A DNA stretch of 64,000 bases from Candida dubliniensis CD36 (taxonomy: Eukaryota > Ascomycota > Pichiomycetes > Serinales > Debaryomycetaceae). A program made the translations under genes and the position numbers. Below are positions 30,839 through 40,775 of this stretch, piece after piece. Under the pieces are notes generated by a model, which saw nothing but the letters and a program-made list of their open reading frames with translations, did not search any database and was not told the DNA's origin. The DNA lies in the NCBI RefSeq assembly GCF_000026945.1, contig NC_012867.1:186001-250000 (forward strand). The letters are read 5' to 3'. Each line of letters begins with the position of its first letter. The stretch's first letter is position 1.

Positions 30839-31716
30839 CTAATAATTACTGAAAACCAATACTTCAAGTGATGAGATATATATCACGCTATGTAGAAGCG
30901 TTAGTTCGTTATCTCTTTGTGCATGTAATTTTGTGTGAGAGTATAAATTCTCTTCTGGTCTTTGCTTTGCATAATCTTGCGTGTACCTTAAACCATTTTT
31001 CGTTGTTTTGGTTGAGTCTTAATTCGGCAATTTCTTTTGTCAATAGTAATTCTTTGATTAATAACGAAACAAAGAATGAAAAAAAAAAAAAAAAAAGTGT
31101 TACGATAAAGTGAAAGTGAGAAAGAATGATAAATGTAGAGAAGAATATACTATCAGATTGTATATCATTCATGGTTGAAACCGAAATGACCGTATATTTA
31201 CTAATCAAAATCTGTCATTCTTTTGCTATATTCATTCTCTTTTGATTCCAGTTCTCCCGTTGCATTCACAATAAGTTCTAATTCCGTCTTGTTTACAGTC
31301 AGCTCTTGTTTTTTTTTTTTTTTTTTTTTGTAAGAATGAATGACTTACTATTATCGGTATAGCTTTGTAAAGTTGTTGATTTCTTCGTCTCTTTTTATTT
31401 TGTTACTTCCTATCTTTGGGAATGTTTACACAATCCGGATACCGGTATAAATTGAGGAAAGTAGAATCGTCTAGGCCAATAACATTCCCACCACTTCAAA
31501 AATAACAATGATAATAGTTTTCTTTGTGTAGTATAATCTCCTCCCCCCCCAAAGTATAACTTCCCAAGTATTTGGTTTACTTGCATCTCTCGTCAAATGA
31601 ACCAAGGCTAGTACCTACGCGTCGTCTCATTGAAAACTCTATTTCTTCTCAAACCAAAAAAAAAAAAAAAAAAAAAAAACACTGAAAAAACCCCGAAAAT
31701 ACGATAAACAAATAAT
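30631..31716. other. intergenic, HOR7-like 3' flank and CCE1 promoter
   Basis: Holds an (AAT)n-like run near 30815-30838, A- and T-tracts (31080-31096, 31310-31329, 31656-31678) and the ACGCGT box at 31617. Two overlapping frames on opposite strands near 30868-31208 are low-complexity and rejected as genes. Confidence 0.5.
31617..31622. promoter_or_regulatory. ACGCGT (MCB) site upstream of CCE1
   Basis: The MluI cell-cycle box core lies 95 bases before the CCE1 ATG. MCB sites bind MBF and drive G1/S expression of DNA-synthesis genes. A single copy is weak evidence. Confidence 0.35.
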
Positions 31717-32667
31717 ATGATTCAAAAACTGTATCTCATTAAAAGATTAGGATCTTGTAAAGTGTCTACGCTTAATGATCTTGCAATCTTGACTGGATCT
31801 CCAGTAATATCAAACAACAAATCATGTCGAATCGAAGGATTAACCGCAGGATATTATTTTTATCTAAATCATTATCATAAAATCCCATCAACTCAAAGAT
31901 CAACATTATCAATTGATGTAGGGATAAAAAATTTCTCCTATTGTAAATCCAAATCATCAAAATTCCCAATAACAATCACTAAATGGGACAAACTCAATTT
32001 AGATAATAAGTATGGTAATGATAATTATTCCCTGATATTACATAAGGATTCAATCCTTGATAATAAACGATATTTGAATCAATTGACTCAATTACTTGTA
32101 AATGAATTACAACCAAATAAATATGATGTGGTGATTATGGAAATCCAAAGAACTAGATCAGCAGGGAATACCAGTACTTTACCTAATGTTTTATTGAATT
32201 ATACTTTAGAAAATTTGATTTTGGGATATATTTATCCTCAAATTGTTATCCCAATGACTTCATTTAAAATGACCAATTTTTGGTTACATAGATTTATCAC
32301 CAGATCTAGTACTAATACCAAAAAACTCAAAATAAATCATAACAAGGGTATTAGATTTGAATTGATGAAATTATGGTTGAATAAATTATTTGTTTTACCA
32401 AAATATACAAACCTTGAATTGACAAAATTGGATTTATTAAAATATTTAAATCTTGATAAATCAGAAAAAATCGATGATTTAATCGATAGTTTATTATATA
32501 ATCTAACAATTAATTGTCAATTTCAACATTTTAATGAATTTCATCAATTAATGGTATCTAATGACGGAGATATTGCTCAATTTGTTCATGACAAGAATAA
32601 ATATCATTTGGAATTGATTCAACCAATAATTGACAAGTATGGATTAGAATTAAAACCAGGAATATAG
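31717..32667 (+). CDS. CCE1: mitochondrial Holliday junction resolvase Cce1/Ydc2
   Basis: A RNase-H-fold structure-specific endonuclease that resolves four-way junctions in mitochondrial DNA. The 316-residue protein has an N-terminal helical DNA-binding part (about 5-45, LGSCKVSTLNDLAILTG). The catalytic acids are D67 in STLSIDVGIKNFSY, E142 in VVIMEIQRTRSAG, and D254/D257 in KIDDLIDSLLYN. These blocks are those of yeast Cce1 (353) and fission yeast Ydc2 (258). The basic, Leu-rich N-terminus (MIQKLYLIKRLG) may serve in mitochondrial import. It stands alone, with long flanks on both sides. Confidence 0.88.
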   Translation: MIQKLYLIKRLGSCKVSTLNDLAILTGSPVISNNKSCRIEGLTAGYYFYLNHYHKIPSTQRSTLSIDVGIKNFSYCKSKSSKFPITITKWDKLNLDNKYGNDNYSLILHKDSILDNKRYLNQLTQLLVNELQPNKYDVVIMEIQRTRSAGNTSTLPNVLLNYTLENLILGYIYPQIVIPMTSFKMTNFWLHRFITRSSTNTKKLKINHNKGIRFELMKLWLNKLFVLPKYTNLELTKLDLLKYLNLDKSEKIDDLIDSLLYNLTINCQFQHFNEFHQLMVSNDGDIAQFVHDKNKYHLELIQPIIDKYGLELKPGI

Positions 32668-34028
32668 TTGGCAGAGAAGGAGAATAAAACAAAATTGGAA
32701 AGTGTCTGTGTTCAATAAATGTTTTAAAACTAATGGTGGTTCCTCGATAATTGACAAAAATCTCCCCACACATACAAAGCTCCTTCCCCCCCTCCCCCCC
32801 TCTCTCTGCGCCTCTCGTTAGTAACGTTTGTTGGGAAGAGTGATAGAATACGAGTTTGATGGATAAATTTTAATAGTTGCATATTTCCATAGATTTACAC
32901 AAATGAATCTTCAAACCGGACTTTTTATTTTTATTCTTATTTGGGTTTTCCATAATCCAACAAAGAATGAAAGGTGCTATACACAAAAGATATTTCATTG
33001 AACATAATTTGCAAAATTCTGATACAAGTACAATTATCAAAAAGAATGAATGAATGAATGAATGAATGAATAATAATCGAATAAAATTTATCCATATTAG
33101 CCTTCGTTGGTTAATTATCCATTATCCGTGGATTATCGGAATAACCGTGAGTTGCTGAATAACATAATTTTTCTTGATTATGGAGAGTGGGACAGTCCAC
33201 CACTATGGCTATTACGTGGTGGTATTGGAAGTAGAGGGGCTGATGAGGAGGGGTGTTGAACTACTAATCAATTATAATTGCTTGGCTTGGGGCGATTTAA
33301 TGGATACGTTTTTTTTTTACCCCACAATAGAGCAAATATTATTCCAAAAGGAGATTTACTACTATCAACGCCTTTTGTTTTTTTTTTATGGTGCGGCAGA
33401 ATTTTTCCACTGGACTAAAAAGTAGCTACCAATTGGAGATAATTTTATTCGGACTTGGGCCCTAACTTCTAGTCATTCATTAGCCACTTCTATTGCCTCA
33501 AATTTTTAAACGGGATAATGATAATTAGTTTTGTGTGATATATTGATAACTAACTCTCCCATCAATGAATTAGAATACTTTCCCAATTTTTTTTTTTTAC
33601 GATAAGTTTCCGTTATAGAATTAATGTTAAAATGTGGAGTAAAAAGAAAACACTGGGTAAGTTAGTTGATTACAGATCTTGAAATGAACAATTTGAACAA
33701 GATACCTATATTGAATATTGAATATACTATTCTGTATCGCTTGGTTTTTTTTTTTTTTTCTTGGAAATCTAAATTCTTTACAATTTCACCAATACTTCCT
33801 CTTCCAAGTCCTTCCCCCCCTCCCTCTCCTCCATCCATCCATCCATCTATCTATTATCAATTACTATATTGGATACACAATCAGCCTCTCCTCTTTTCAT
33901 TGCATCACTTATAGAATGTTAAAGTATAAATAAAAATGGAAATATCCTAACATTGATAACTTTAATTTTTTTTTATTTTTTTATTTTTATAACCACCCCA
34001 CTAGAATACCCAAACTAACAATTTACTT
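32668..34028. other. intergenic, upstream of the ATO-family gene
   Basis: A long promoter region with a (GAAT)7 repeat (33044-33071), C-rich runs near 32787 and 33814, and T-tracts. Plus-strand frames at 33174, 33666 and 33718 are mostly Phe/Ile/Pro runs from T- and C-rich DNA and are rejected. Confidence 0.5.
33044..33071. repeat. (GAAT)7 microsatellite
   Basis: Seven tandem GAAT units in the non-coding region between CCE1 and the transporter gene. Confidence 0.9.
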
Positions 34029-34844
34029 ATGTCAAGTGGAGATTCCGATTCAAATTCAATCACATCACTCAAAGATATTGATGGTGGTGATACCAATTCA
34101 TTAAATCAACCGGTAAGTAGAATTAAAACTACTGGAGATGGAGATGAATTTGTTATTATTGGTAATAAGAAATATTATCGTCATGAATTAATGCAAGCAT
34201 TTGGTGGTACATTTGATGTTGGATTACATCCCCCTCCAAAACTTCAAATTGGTAATCCTTCACCATTAGGTTTATGTGCTTTTTCCATTACTACATTAGT
34301 TATGAGTTTATATGGATTAAATGTTAAAGATATTCATAATAGTAATGTTGTTGTTGGTATGGCAATATTTTATGCTGGTACTATGCAAACTTTAGCTGGT
34401 ATATGGGAATTTTTTGTAGGTAATACTTTTGCAACAACAACTATGATTAGTTATGGATCATTTTTTTTAAGTTATGGAGCTCTTTATATTCCATCATTTG
34501 GAATAATGAAAGCTTATGCAACAGTTGATCCAACTTTAAAAGAATTACAAAATGCTATTGGATTTTTTTTAATTGCTTGGGCAATTTTCAGTTTTTTCAT
34601 GCTTTTATGTACGATGAAATCAGTTATTTCTTTATTTGCCATGTTTGTATTTATTTTTTTCACATTTTTTTTACAAGGAATTGGGTTTTTACTTGAACAT
34701 CATGGTTTAATTAAAGCTGGTAATGCTTTTGGAATATTGGTTACTGCTACTGGTCTTTTCAATGCTTGGGCCGGGGTCGCTACTACTACTAATTCATATT
34801 TTGTCATTCCTATTACTTGGTTATCTAGACATCATGGGAAATGA
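34029..34844 (+). CDS. ATO/GPR1/FUN34/YaaH-family acetate/ammonium transporter
   Basis: A plasma-membrane protein of the AceTr family, which moves acetate (with links to ammonia export). The 271 residues comprise a soluble N-terminal region (about 1-75), the family signature as NPSPLGL (about 77-83), then six hydrophobic spans, and FNAWAGVATTTNSYFVIPI near the end. The N-terminal GGTFDVGLHPPP also fits the family. Candida genomes have an expanded set of these genes, induced when amino acids or carboxylates are used; I cannot say which paralogue this is. The long upstream region suggests regulated expression. Confidence 0.85.
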   Translation: MSSGDSDSNSITSLKDIDGGDTNSLNQPVSRIKTTGDGDEFVIIGNKKYYRHELMQAFGGTFDVGLHPPPKLQIGNPSPLGLCAFSITTLVMSLYGLNVKDIHNSNVVVGMAIFYAGTMQTLAGIWEFFVGNTFATTTMISYGSFFLSYGALYIPSFGIMKAYATVDPTLKELQNAIGFFLIAWAIFSFFMLLCTMKSVISLFAMFVFIFFTFFLQGIGFLLEHHGLIKAGNAFGILVTATGLFNAWAGVATTTNSYFVIPITWLSRHHGK

Positions 34845-35516
34845 TCAGATAAATTAAGAGGTTGGGAAGAAAATAACATCTAGAATTAATGGTTTACAAA
34901 GCTTTTTTTTTTTCTTTTTTTTTTAATTATTATTATTGTTGAAAGGGACAACAACAACAACAACAACAACAACAATATCACAACATAAAGGGGGGGGGGG
35001 ACGGGAGCCTCTACATTCTTTATTTTATTCTACATTTTTTATTTTTTTTTGTATCAAGTATATTTTAATTTTAACAACCACCATGACTAAAACTAATCAT
35101 TAATATTAATGTTCTGAACTCTTATCGATCTCATAAAGCTGAATATCTTATAATGATCGTTTAACTATGTAAGGGCTACTAATCAATCAATAAACAGGAG
35201 AGCAGCCATTGGGGAATGCAAGTCGTTTTAAAAAAAAAAAAAGGTTGGGGGTGGGGTGGGGTGGGGCGGGGAAGAACAAAAAAAGACTGGATTAACCCGA
35301 ACCTAAACCCTTTGACAATCTAACACGACTATTATTTTATGCGGGGGGGGGGGGAGAGGAAGATTTCCCACTTTTCTTTCGTTTTTGCAACTACTTTATT
35401 CAAACCAATCAATTAGATAATGATACAGTTAAAGAACTTACACACTTTATTTCACCTCTCATTTAAATATCAATTACATTCAACGATTGTAATATTCAAA
35501 ACTATGTAATGAGCTA
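34845..35516. other. convergent intergenic region, ATO gene / CAB3, rich in G-runs
   Basis: Both flanking genes end here. The region has T-tracts (34900-34925), (CAA)n (34950-34975), a G-run near 34990, a perfect G-quadruplex motif (35247-35271) and a further G12-like run near 35343. The sequence probably holds both terminators. Confidence 0.6.
35247..35271 (+). other. G-quadruplex-forming motif
   Basis: Five G-runs of at least four bases separated by single bases (GGGGG T GGGG T GGGG T GGGG C GGGG), on the plus strand. This is the strongest G4 consensus in the window, in otherwise A+T-rich DNA. Confidence 0.85.
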
Positions 35517-37733
35517 TCAAATAAGATTTTGAGTTTCTTTAGGTATTTTAATCTTCTGTTGACGACGTGAAGGAACTGAAGAAATCTTACGTAATTCATT
35601 GGCAACAATTTCACCTTCACCTTCATCATCTTGTTCACTTTGTTCTTGATCAGTGATTTCAAATATCATTTCATCATCATCCTTTTTAGGTGATTCCTCG
35701 TTCTCAATTGTATTGTTTCTAACAAGCTTTTGCTTGTTTGTATCATCTTCGTCTACTTCATTATCATCTTCTTCGTCTTCGTCTTCGTCTTCGTCTTCGT
35801 CTTCGTCATCATCATCGTCATCGTCATCGTCATCATCATCGTCGTCGTCGTCGTCATCATCTTCATCATCTTCATTATCATCATTATCCTTTTCTTCATC
35901 TTCATCATCATTATCTTCCTCTTCTTCATTTAACCGTTGTTCTTCATCTAACAATTTCTTTTGTTCAGCCTTGATACTCTGAACTCTTCTTCTTAAAATA
36001 TCAACAATTTCAGCCCATTCTCTCATCCCTCCCATTCCTATATCACCACAAACCAAAATTTTTTCAACTGGTTTTAATACTTCAATACCAAAATCAGGTG
36101 ACAGTATTATATTCAACTGTTTAGCAGTAATTGGATGAGTATACATAAATGTATTCATTGCTGGAGCCACTATAATTGGTTTTTTAACTTGTTGAAAAGT
36201 TGATGGACACCAAGATCTTACAATAGAAGTTAATAAATTATCAGCAATACCATTAGAAATTTTCGCCAATGTATTAGCTGATAATGGTGCAATTAACATG
36301 ATATCAGCCCATTTTCTTAATTCATTATGAAGAATCAATTTTTCATAAGGATTTTTTGGTTTTCTATTGGTGACATTCAAATTATCATTACCAGTAGTAG
36401 TACAAACAGTGGTTGATGCAGAACTATAAGCATCAGCAAAATTGGCCCATTCATCTTCATCACGCCATATTTTGACATCTTCATGAATTTTACAACCACG
36501 AAGGAAATGACTAGATGATTTGGTTAAAACTAATTGAATTGAAATCTTTGATGTGGTGAAAATTTGAAATAATTTATCAATAATCATTGGCACTTTAATG
36601 GTGGCCACGGAACCAGTACAAGCTAATAAAATATGGAATTTCCCATCATCTTGCTTAGATAAAAATTGTTGAAATGGAACAGGTGGACCAATGGGGGAAG
36701 ATACAATTGTTTTATTGGATTTCTTTAAAGATCCACGACGTGATGAATTATTGCTTCCGGGGCCAGTGATTTTAATTGGTTGAACATTGTGACTGGAGGG
36801 GAATGGTTTGACTGCTGATTGTGAATAAGATTCCGATAACAATTTGTCTGATATAGTCGGGGGTTCATTAGATGATGCAGGATCCGGGGTATTTGGTGTC
36901 TTGTTTCTTTTTGGTGATGACGTTGAAGAACTCCCATTTGAACGACTAAATGGAGGTGGACTAGGACTAGCAATTCGATTTATTGAATTCTTGTCATATT
37001 CAAAATTGAACCCTGGGTCAATAGCTCCTTCAGGGGTTATAGGAGAAGAATTATCACTTCTGATCGAACCAATATGAGCATTAGATGGTAATGCATTATT
37101 TAATTTACCATGACTATGATTGGTCATAAAAGTTAATACATCATTATACACACTCCCTTCAAAGTTGACTGGAGACGAAACTCTTTTCGTTTTTACCGAT
37201 GATTGTCGAGATGGAGCAGCTGATGAAGGATGCCTTGATGATTGTTGCTGAATTTCCTGTTGAACACTGACAGTTGATGGCTTTGCTGATATGGTAAATC
37301 GACGGGAACGTTCTTGATTGTCTATATCAGAAAAGGAAACACTTTGGTTTCTAACAGGTATGTTGGTACCACTAGTATTTGTTGATCCGAGTTTTGGGGT
37401 ATTTGAATTTTGTAAAACTGGTGATGTAACTTCTTTTGATGAATTAGTGAGAATCTTCATTGGTGGGGCAATACCACTAGTAGTACTATTATTAGTATTT
37501 ACCTTGATACCACTGGCAGCTATATTCTTGGTGGTCGAACCATTTCCTTTGATAATTGATGGGTGATTATGAGCCTGTGCTATATCCGAGGAAGCAGCAA
37601 AGTTCTCATTCTCCAATTTAGTTTCAGAAACACGCTTCTCTGTATGATTAGTAGTAGTACTAGTGTTGTCGAATGATATGGTTTGTGTTGACTCAGATTG
37701 TGATGGTTGCTGATTTGAAGAATCTTGTGACAT
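35517..37733 (-). CDS. CAB3: Hal3/Cab3-type flavoprotein (PPCDC-like, Ppz1 regulator)
   Basis: A member of the Hal3/Vhs3/Cab3 family: phosphopantothenoylcysteine decarboxylase for coenzyme A synthesis and/or inhibitor of the Ppz1 phosphatase. Residues 1 to about 375 are Ser/Asn/Thr-rich and disordered. About 380-590 is the flavoprotein domain (FHILLACTGSVATIKVP). The three PPCDC key residues are present: H469 (ILHNELRKWAD), N527 (APAMNTFMY) and C562 (ILVCGDIGMGG). An acidic tail follows (about 597-664, mostly Asp/Glu), as in Hal3. The name CAB3 follows my memory of C. albicans gene order; SIS2/HAL3 is the alternative. Confidence 0.85.
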   Translation of the reverse strand: MSQDSSNQQPSQSESTQTISFDNTSTTTNHTEKRVSETKLENENFAASSDIAQAHNHPSIIKGNGSTTKNIAASGIKVNTNNSTTSGIAPPMKILTNSSKEVTSPVLQNSNTPKLGSTNTSGTNIPVRNQSVSFSDIDNQERSRRFTISAKPSTVSVQQEIQQQSSRHPSSAAPSRQSSVKTKRVSSPVNFEGSVYNDVLTFMTNHSHGKLNNALPSNAHIGSIRSDNSSPITPEGAIDPGFNFEYDKNSINRIASPSPPPFSRSNGSSSTSSPKRNKTPNTPDPASSNEPPTISDKLLSESYSQSAVKPFPSSHNVQPIKITGPGSNNSSRRGSLKKSNKTIVSSPIGPPVPFQQFLSKQDDGKFHILLACTGSVATIKVPMIIDKLFQIFTTSKISIQLVLTKSSSHFLRGCKIHEDVKIWRDEDEWANFADAYSSASTTVCTTTGNDNLNVTNRKPKNPYEKLILHNELRKWADIMLIAPLSANTLAKISNGIADNLLTSIVRSWCPSTFQQVKKPIIVAPAMNTFMYTHPITAKQLNIILSPDFGIEVLKPVEKILVCGDIGMGGMREWAEIVDILRRRVQSIKAEQKKLLDEEQRLNEEEEDNDDEDEEKDNDDNEDDEDDDDDDDDDDDDDDDDDDDEDEDEDEDEDEEDDNEVDEDDTNKQKLVRNNTIENEESPKKDDDEMIFEITDQEQSEQDDEGEGEIVANELRKISSVPSRRQQKIKIPKETQNLI
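35765..35890 (-). repeat. (GAN)n acidic microsatellite within CAB3
   Basis: On the plus strand this is nearly pure (TCN)n/(CTTCGT)n sequence; in the gene it codes about 40 Asp/Glu residues in a row. Frames on the plus strand here (for example a poly-Ser frame) are shadows. Confidence 0.9.
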
Positions 37734-40105
37734 TAAAATGTATTGAGTGTATATGCTTCTGAGATGATATGATTATGTAGATGAAAATATTAAGCAAAAT
37801 GAAGGCAAAACTAAAAAAAAAAACAGATCACTGTAATTAGGGTGGAAGTTGTGGATGGGGAAAAAAAAAAAATTTGGATCTGTTCTAGCACTCACTCAAA
37901 TATAAAGAGAAAATCAAAATAATCACTCGATGAATGATACGATGAGATGAAGATAAATTGGATATATTAGTTGAATGAGTTGAATAAGAAAGAAGAAGAA
38001 GAAGGAGGAGGAGGAGGAGGCGTAAAAATTTAATTGTCTGTAGTAAATAATTAAAGGGAGAAAAAGAGAGAGAGCGATTCATATAAATAAATAATGAAAA
38101 AAAAAAAAAAGAAAGAAAGAAAGAAATCAGGGAACTTATAAAGAGGAATTGTATAGAGACAGTACTATATAGAATTGTCTAACAAATTAAACTTACTTCT
38201 ACTAACTAAATTATTGATAACAAGAGTTAAATATAGAGAAAGTAGAAAAAGTAGAAAAAGAAGGAAAAGAAGGAAAAGTTTAAACTCAAATCAATTCAAC
38301 CAAGCAAAGAAATATTTGTGTGTTTATGTTTTGAGGGAATTTCAACTTTTGTACTTTAAGTTTAGTTGTAGTTTTTAGTGGATTCATCATTATCATCTTC
38401 CTTTCGTTTTTTTTTTTTTGTTTAGTTCGTGTTTATAAAGTAAGGAAATTGATTCATTCATTCATTCTTCAATTGTATTATGATGTCATGAAGTGGGGGT
38501 TGTTTCTGATTCGTGTTCCGTTGTTCTTAACCACCACATTTTCATTCAAACTAGCAACAATCAACACTCACCACCACTTTTATGTTACTATTTTGAATAT
38601 AACATTTGACTTGACTTTTTTTTTTCTTTCTTTCCAAGCCCATTTAAGAAGATCAAGATCCTTTTTATGCAAGTTTAACCCAATGGCATAAAAAAAAAAA
38701 GGATCAACACACATATATAATTACATCCGTAGACCCACATCCACACACACACATATACTGAAATAGACACAAAATGAATCAAACATAACATAATAATAGT
38801 ATATTAGCTTACTATATTCATTTATTGAACTTCCCTTTCAGGAAAGCAGAAAATTAATATTCCCACTGAAAGGTCTCTGAAAAATACTTGTGGTTGCATC
38901 GAATATAGGATATTTTTTTACTTTTATTATTGTAGGAAATACATTGTTATAGTTTATTATGACATCTTGTATTAATGAATACGAAAAAAACTGGCCATAT
39001 AAGTTTTGTTCGTAGTTTCGTGCTATACGAAACATTAGAACAGTGTATGAACCCCCCCCCCACCCACAAAATGTTCTTATTTTAACAACAAACATAAAAT
39101 CTAAGTTATCAAATTCAATGGATTGCTTTTTAACAAGCGAAACCATAGAAAGTAAACGGCGGAAGTTGTCATTCCTACTAAAATAAAAAACAACAACAAT
39201 AACAGATTGGCATTAACACAGTTCTGGTAGACAGCAAACAACTTGGTTGCTCATTCAACCATGATTTGATTGGATTACATCCATGCCACATAATAGTATG
39301 TATAACTAAAGTTTTAATGCTTTCACTCTGTTATCTTTATCTTCTTGTGAGTTTATAGATCAACCCCCTCCTCCCCCATCAAAAAAGGTTATTTACAATC
39401 ATGTCAATAAAGAAATCATTGTCTTTCTAATTATAAATAAAAGGATATCATTGACAACCAAGTTCGTAATTAAAACTAAACTTTCCAGCTTGTATTGACT
39501 GATCGATTCAACTTCCTGTCAATGAGGGGATTTATTGTTCTTATTAATTATTTACGAGCTGATTGGTGTCTTTGCAACGTATACGAGTTTTGCTTGCTGT
39601 TGAATTCTAGGGGGGGGGATGCACTTGATAACTCCAAAAATAGAAACCAATAACCACTCATTTTCAAAACTAATTAAATTGACATTTATACATCAAATTC
39701 GTATAAAAACTGTTAATAAAGTTGTTTTCTGTTTTGTTTTGTTTTGTTTTACGAACTTATCTTATTCTCTGATTTTGTTGTAAATAAACAGTGTAAATAA
39801 TAATTATCAATACTTTCCTTTAAAAAGAAGATTCTGAGCTATAATAATGGTAAATACATCAATTATCAATGAATCAAGTTTCCAGTTTTTTTTTGCAACA
39901 AAAGTCCAACTTCCCAACTAAAAAAATAAACCCCAATCACGTGACAAAAAATATTGTCTACCTCTCGTTTTTCGCGCGACAACACAAATTACACGCTGTT
40001 CAACACCATAAAGAAAAATTGAGACTGGTTGAAAACAAATCACCACCACCAAGAAGAAGAAGAAGAATAAACTCATACCTCCCTATTCCCATCACCTACT
40101 CCATT
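37734..40105. other. 2.4-kb non-coding region between divergent CAB3 and SEC11
   Basis: Holds (GAA/GGA)n near 37990-38020, GAAA repeats near 38110, short CATT repeats near 38455, a C11-like run near 39050 and A/T tracts. A 102-codon minus-strand frame (38838-39146) reads partly from the C-run and has no family resemblance. No RNA gene was recognised. Confidence 0.5.
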
Positions 40106-40606
40106 ATGAATATTCGTCAACAAATCACTCAATTTTTATCACTAGCATATGTTTTTTCATCAGCATTTATGTTATGGAAAACATTATCAGTAATAGCCAA
40201 TTCTCATTCTCCTATAGTTGTGGTATTATCAGGATCAATGGAACCAGCATTTCAAAGAGGTGATATATTATTTTTATGGAATAGAGATCAACAACAAAAA
40301 GTTGGTGATATAGTTGTTTATGAAATTGATGGGAAAACTATCCCCATAGTTCATCGAGTCTTGAGAGAACATCATAATCAACAAAAACAATTATTATTAA
40401 CAAAAGGTGATAATAATGCTGTTGATGATTTATCATTATATGCTAAAAAACAACAATATTTAAATCAAAAAGCTGATTTGGTTGGTACCGTGAAAGGATA
40501 TTTACCATTTATTGGATATGTAACGATTTTAATTAGTGAAAATGTTTATTTCAAATATGGTATGTTAGGATTATTAGGTTTATCATCATTATTCTCCAAT
40601 GAATAA
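40106..40606 (+). CDS. SEC11: signal peptidase catalytic subunit Sec11
   Basis: The ER-membrane serine protease that removes signal peptides. The 166 residues align end to end with yeast Sec11 (167). One N-terminal span is at about 12-31. The catalytic S44 lies in [13 protein letters not shown], and H83 in IPIVHRVL. Asp residues D102 and D107/D108 lie in [10 protein letters not shown], and a hydrophobic C-terminal segment follows. The frame is open back to 39869, but that 79-residue extension is unlike any Sec11 (it is Lys/Arg- and Pro-rich), and the ATG at 40106 ([15 protein letters not shown]) gives the exact family start. It would matter for secretion of the adhesin and HOR7-like products nearby, but this is not a functional cluster. 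Confidence 0.95.
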   Translation: MNIRQQITQFLSLAYVFSSAFMLWKTLSVIANSHSPIVVVLSGSMEPAFQRGDILFLWNRDQQQKVGDIVVYEIDGKTIPIVHRVLREHHNQQKQLLLTKGDNNAVDDLSLYAKKQQYLNQKADLVGTVKGYLPFIGYVTILISENVYFKYGMLGLLGLSSLFSNE

Positions 40607-40775
40607 GCCATGCCCCGCCTACCACTTCTTCCTTTCTGTTTATATGTAAAGTAGTTAGTTAATTCATATATTTTAGAGCCTTTCTTTATTTATCGAGTTT
40701 AATCTCTCTAATCTATTATATTATATTATAACTTAATTATTTCCCTATTAATGATCTATATTCTTCCCTATATAT

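Noticed and set aside
30868..31208. Overlapping frames on both strands after the HOR7-like gene
   Set aside because: Both cross a long A-tract coding Lys or Phe runs and have no family features.
33666..33933. Two overlapping plus-strand frames before the transporter gene
   Set aside because: They arise from T- and C-rich low-complexity DNA and lack any motif.
35653..35982. Poly-Ser frame on the plus strand
   Set aside because: It is the exact shadow of the Asp/Glu repeat of CAB3 read on the other strand.
38838..39146. 102-codon minus-strand frame in the CAB3-SEC11 interval
   Set aside because: It reads through a G/C run (WGGGS) and A/T-rich DNA, with no recognisable domain.
39869..40105. 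79-residue N-terminal extension of SEC11
   Set aside because: Sec11 orthologues begin at the Met at 40106 and place the catalytic Ser at residue 44 only with that start; the extension has no family match.
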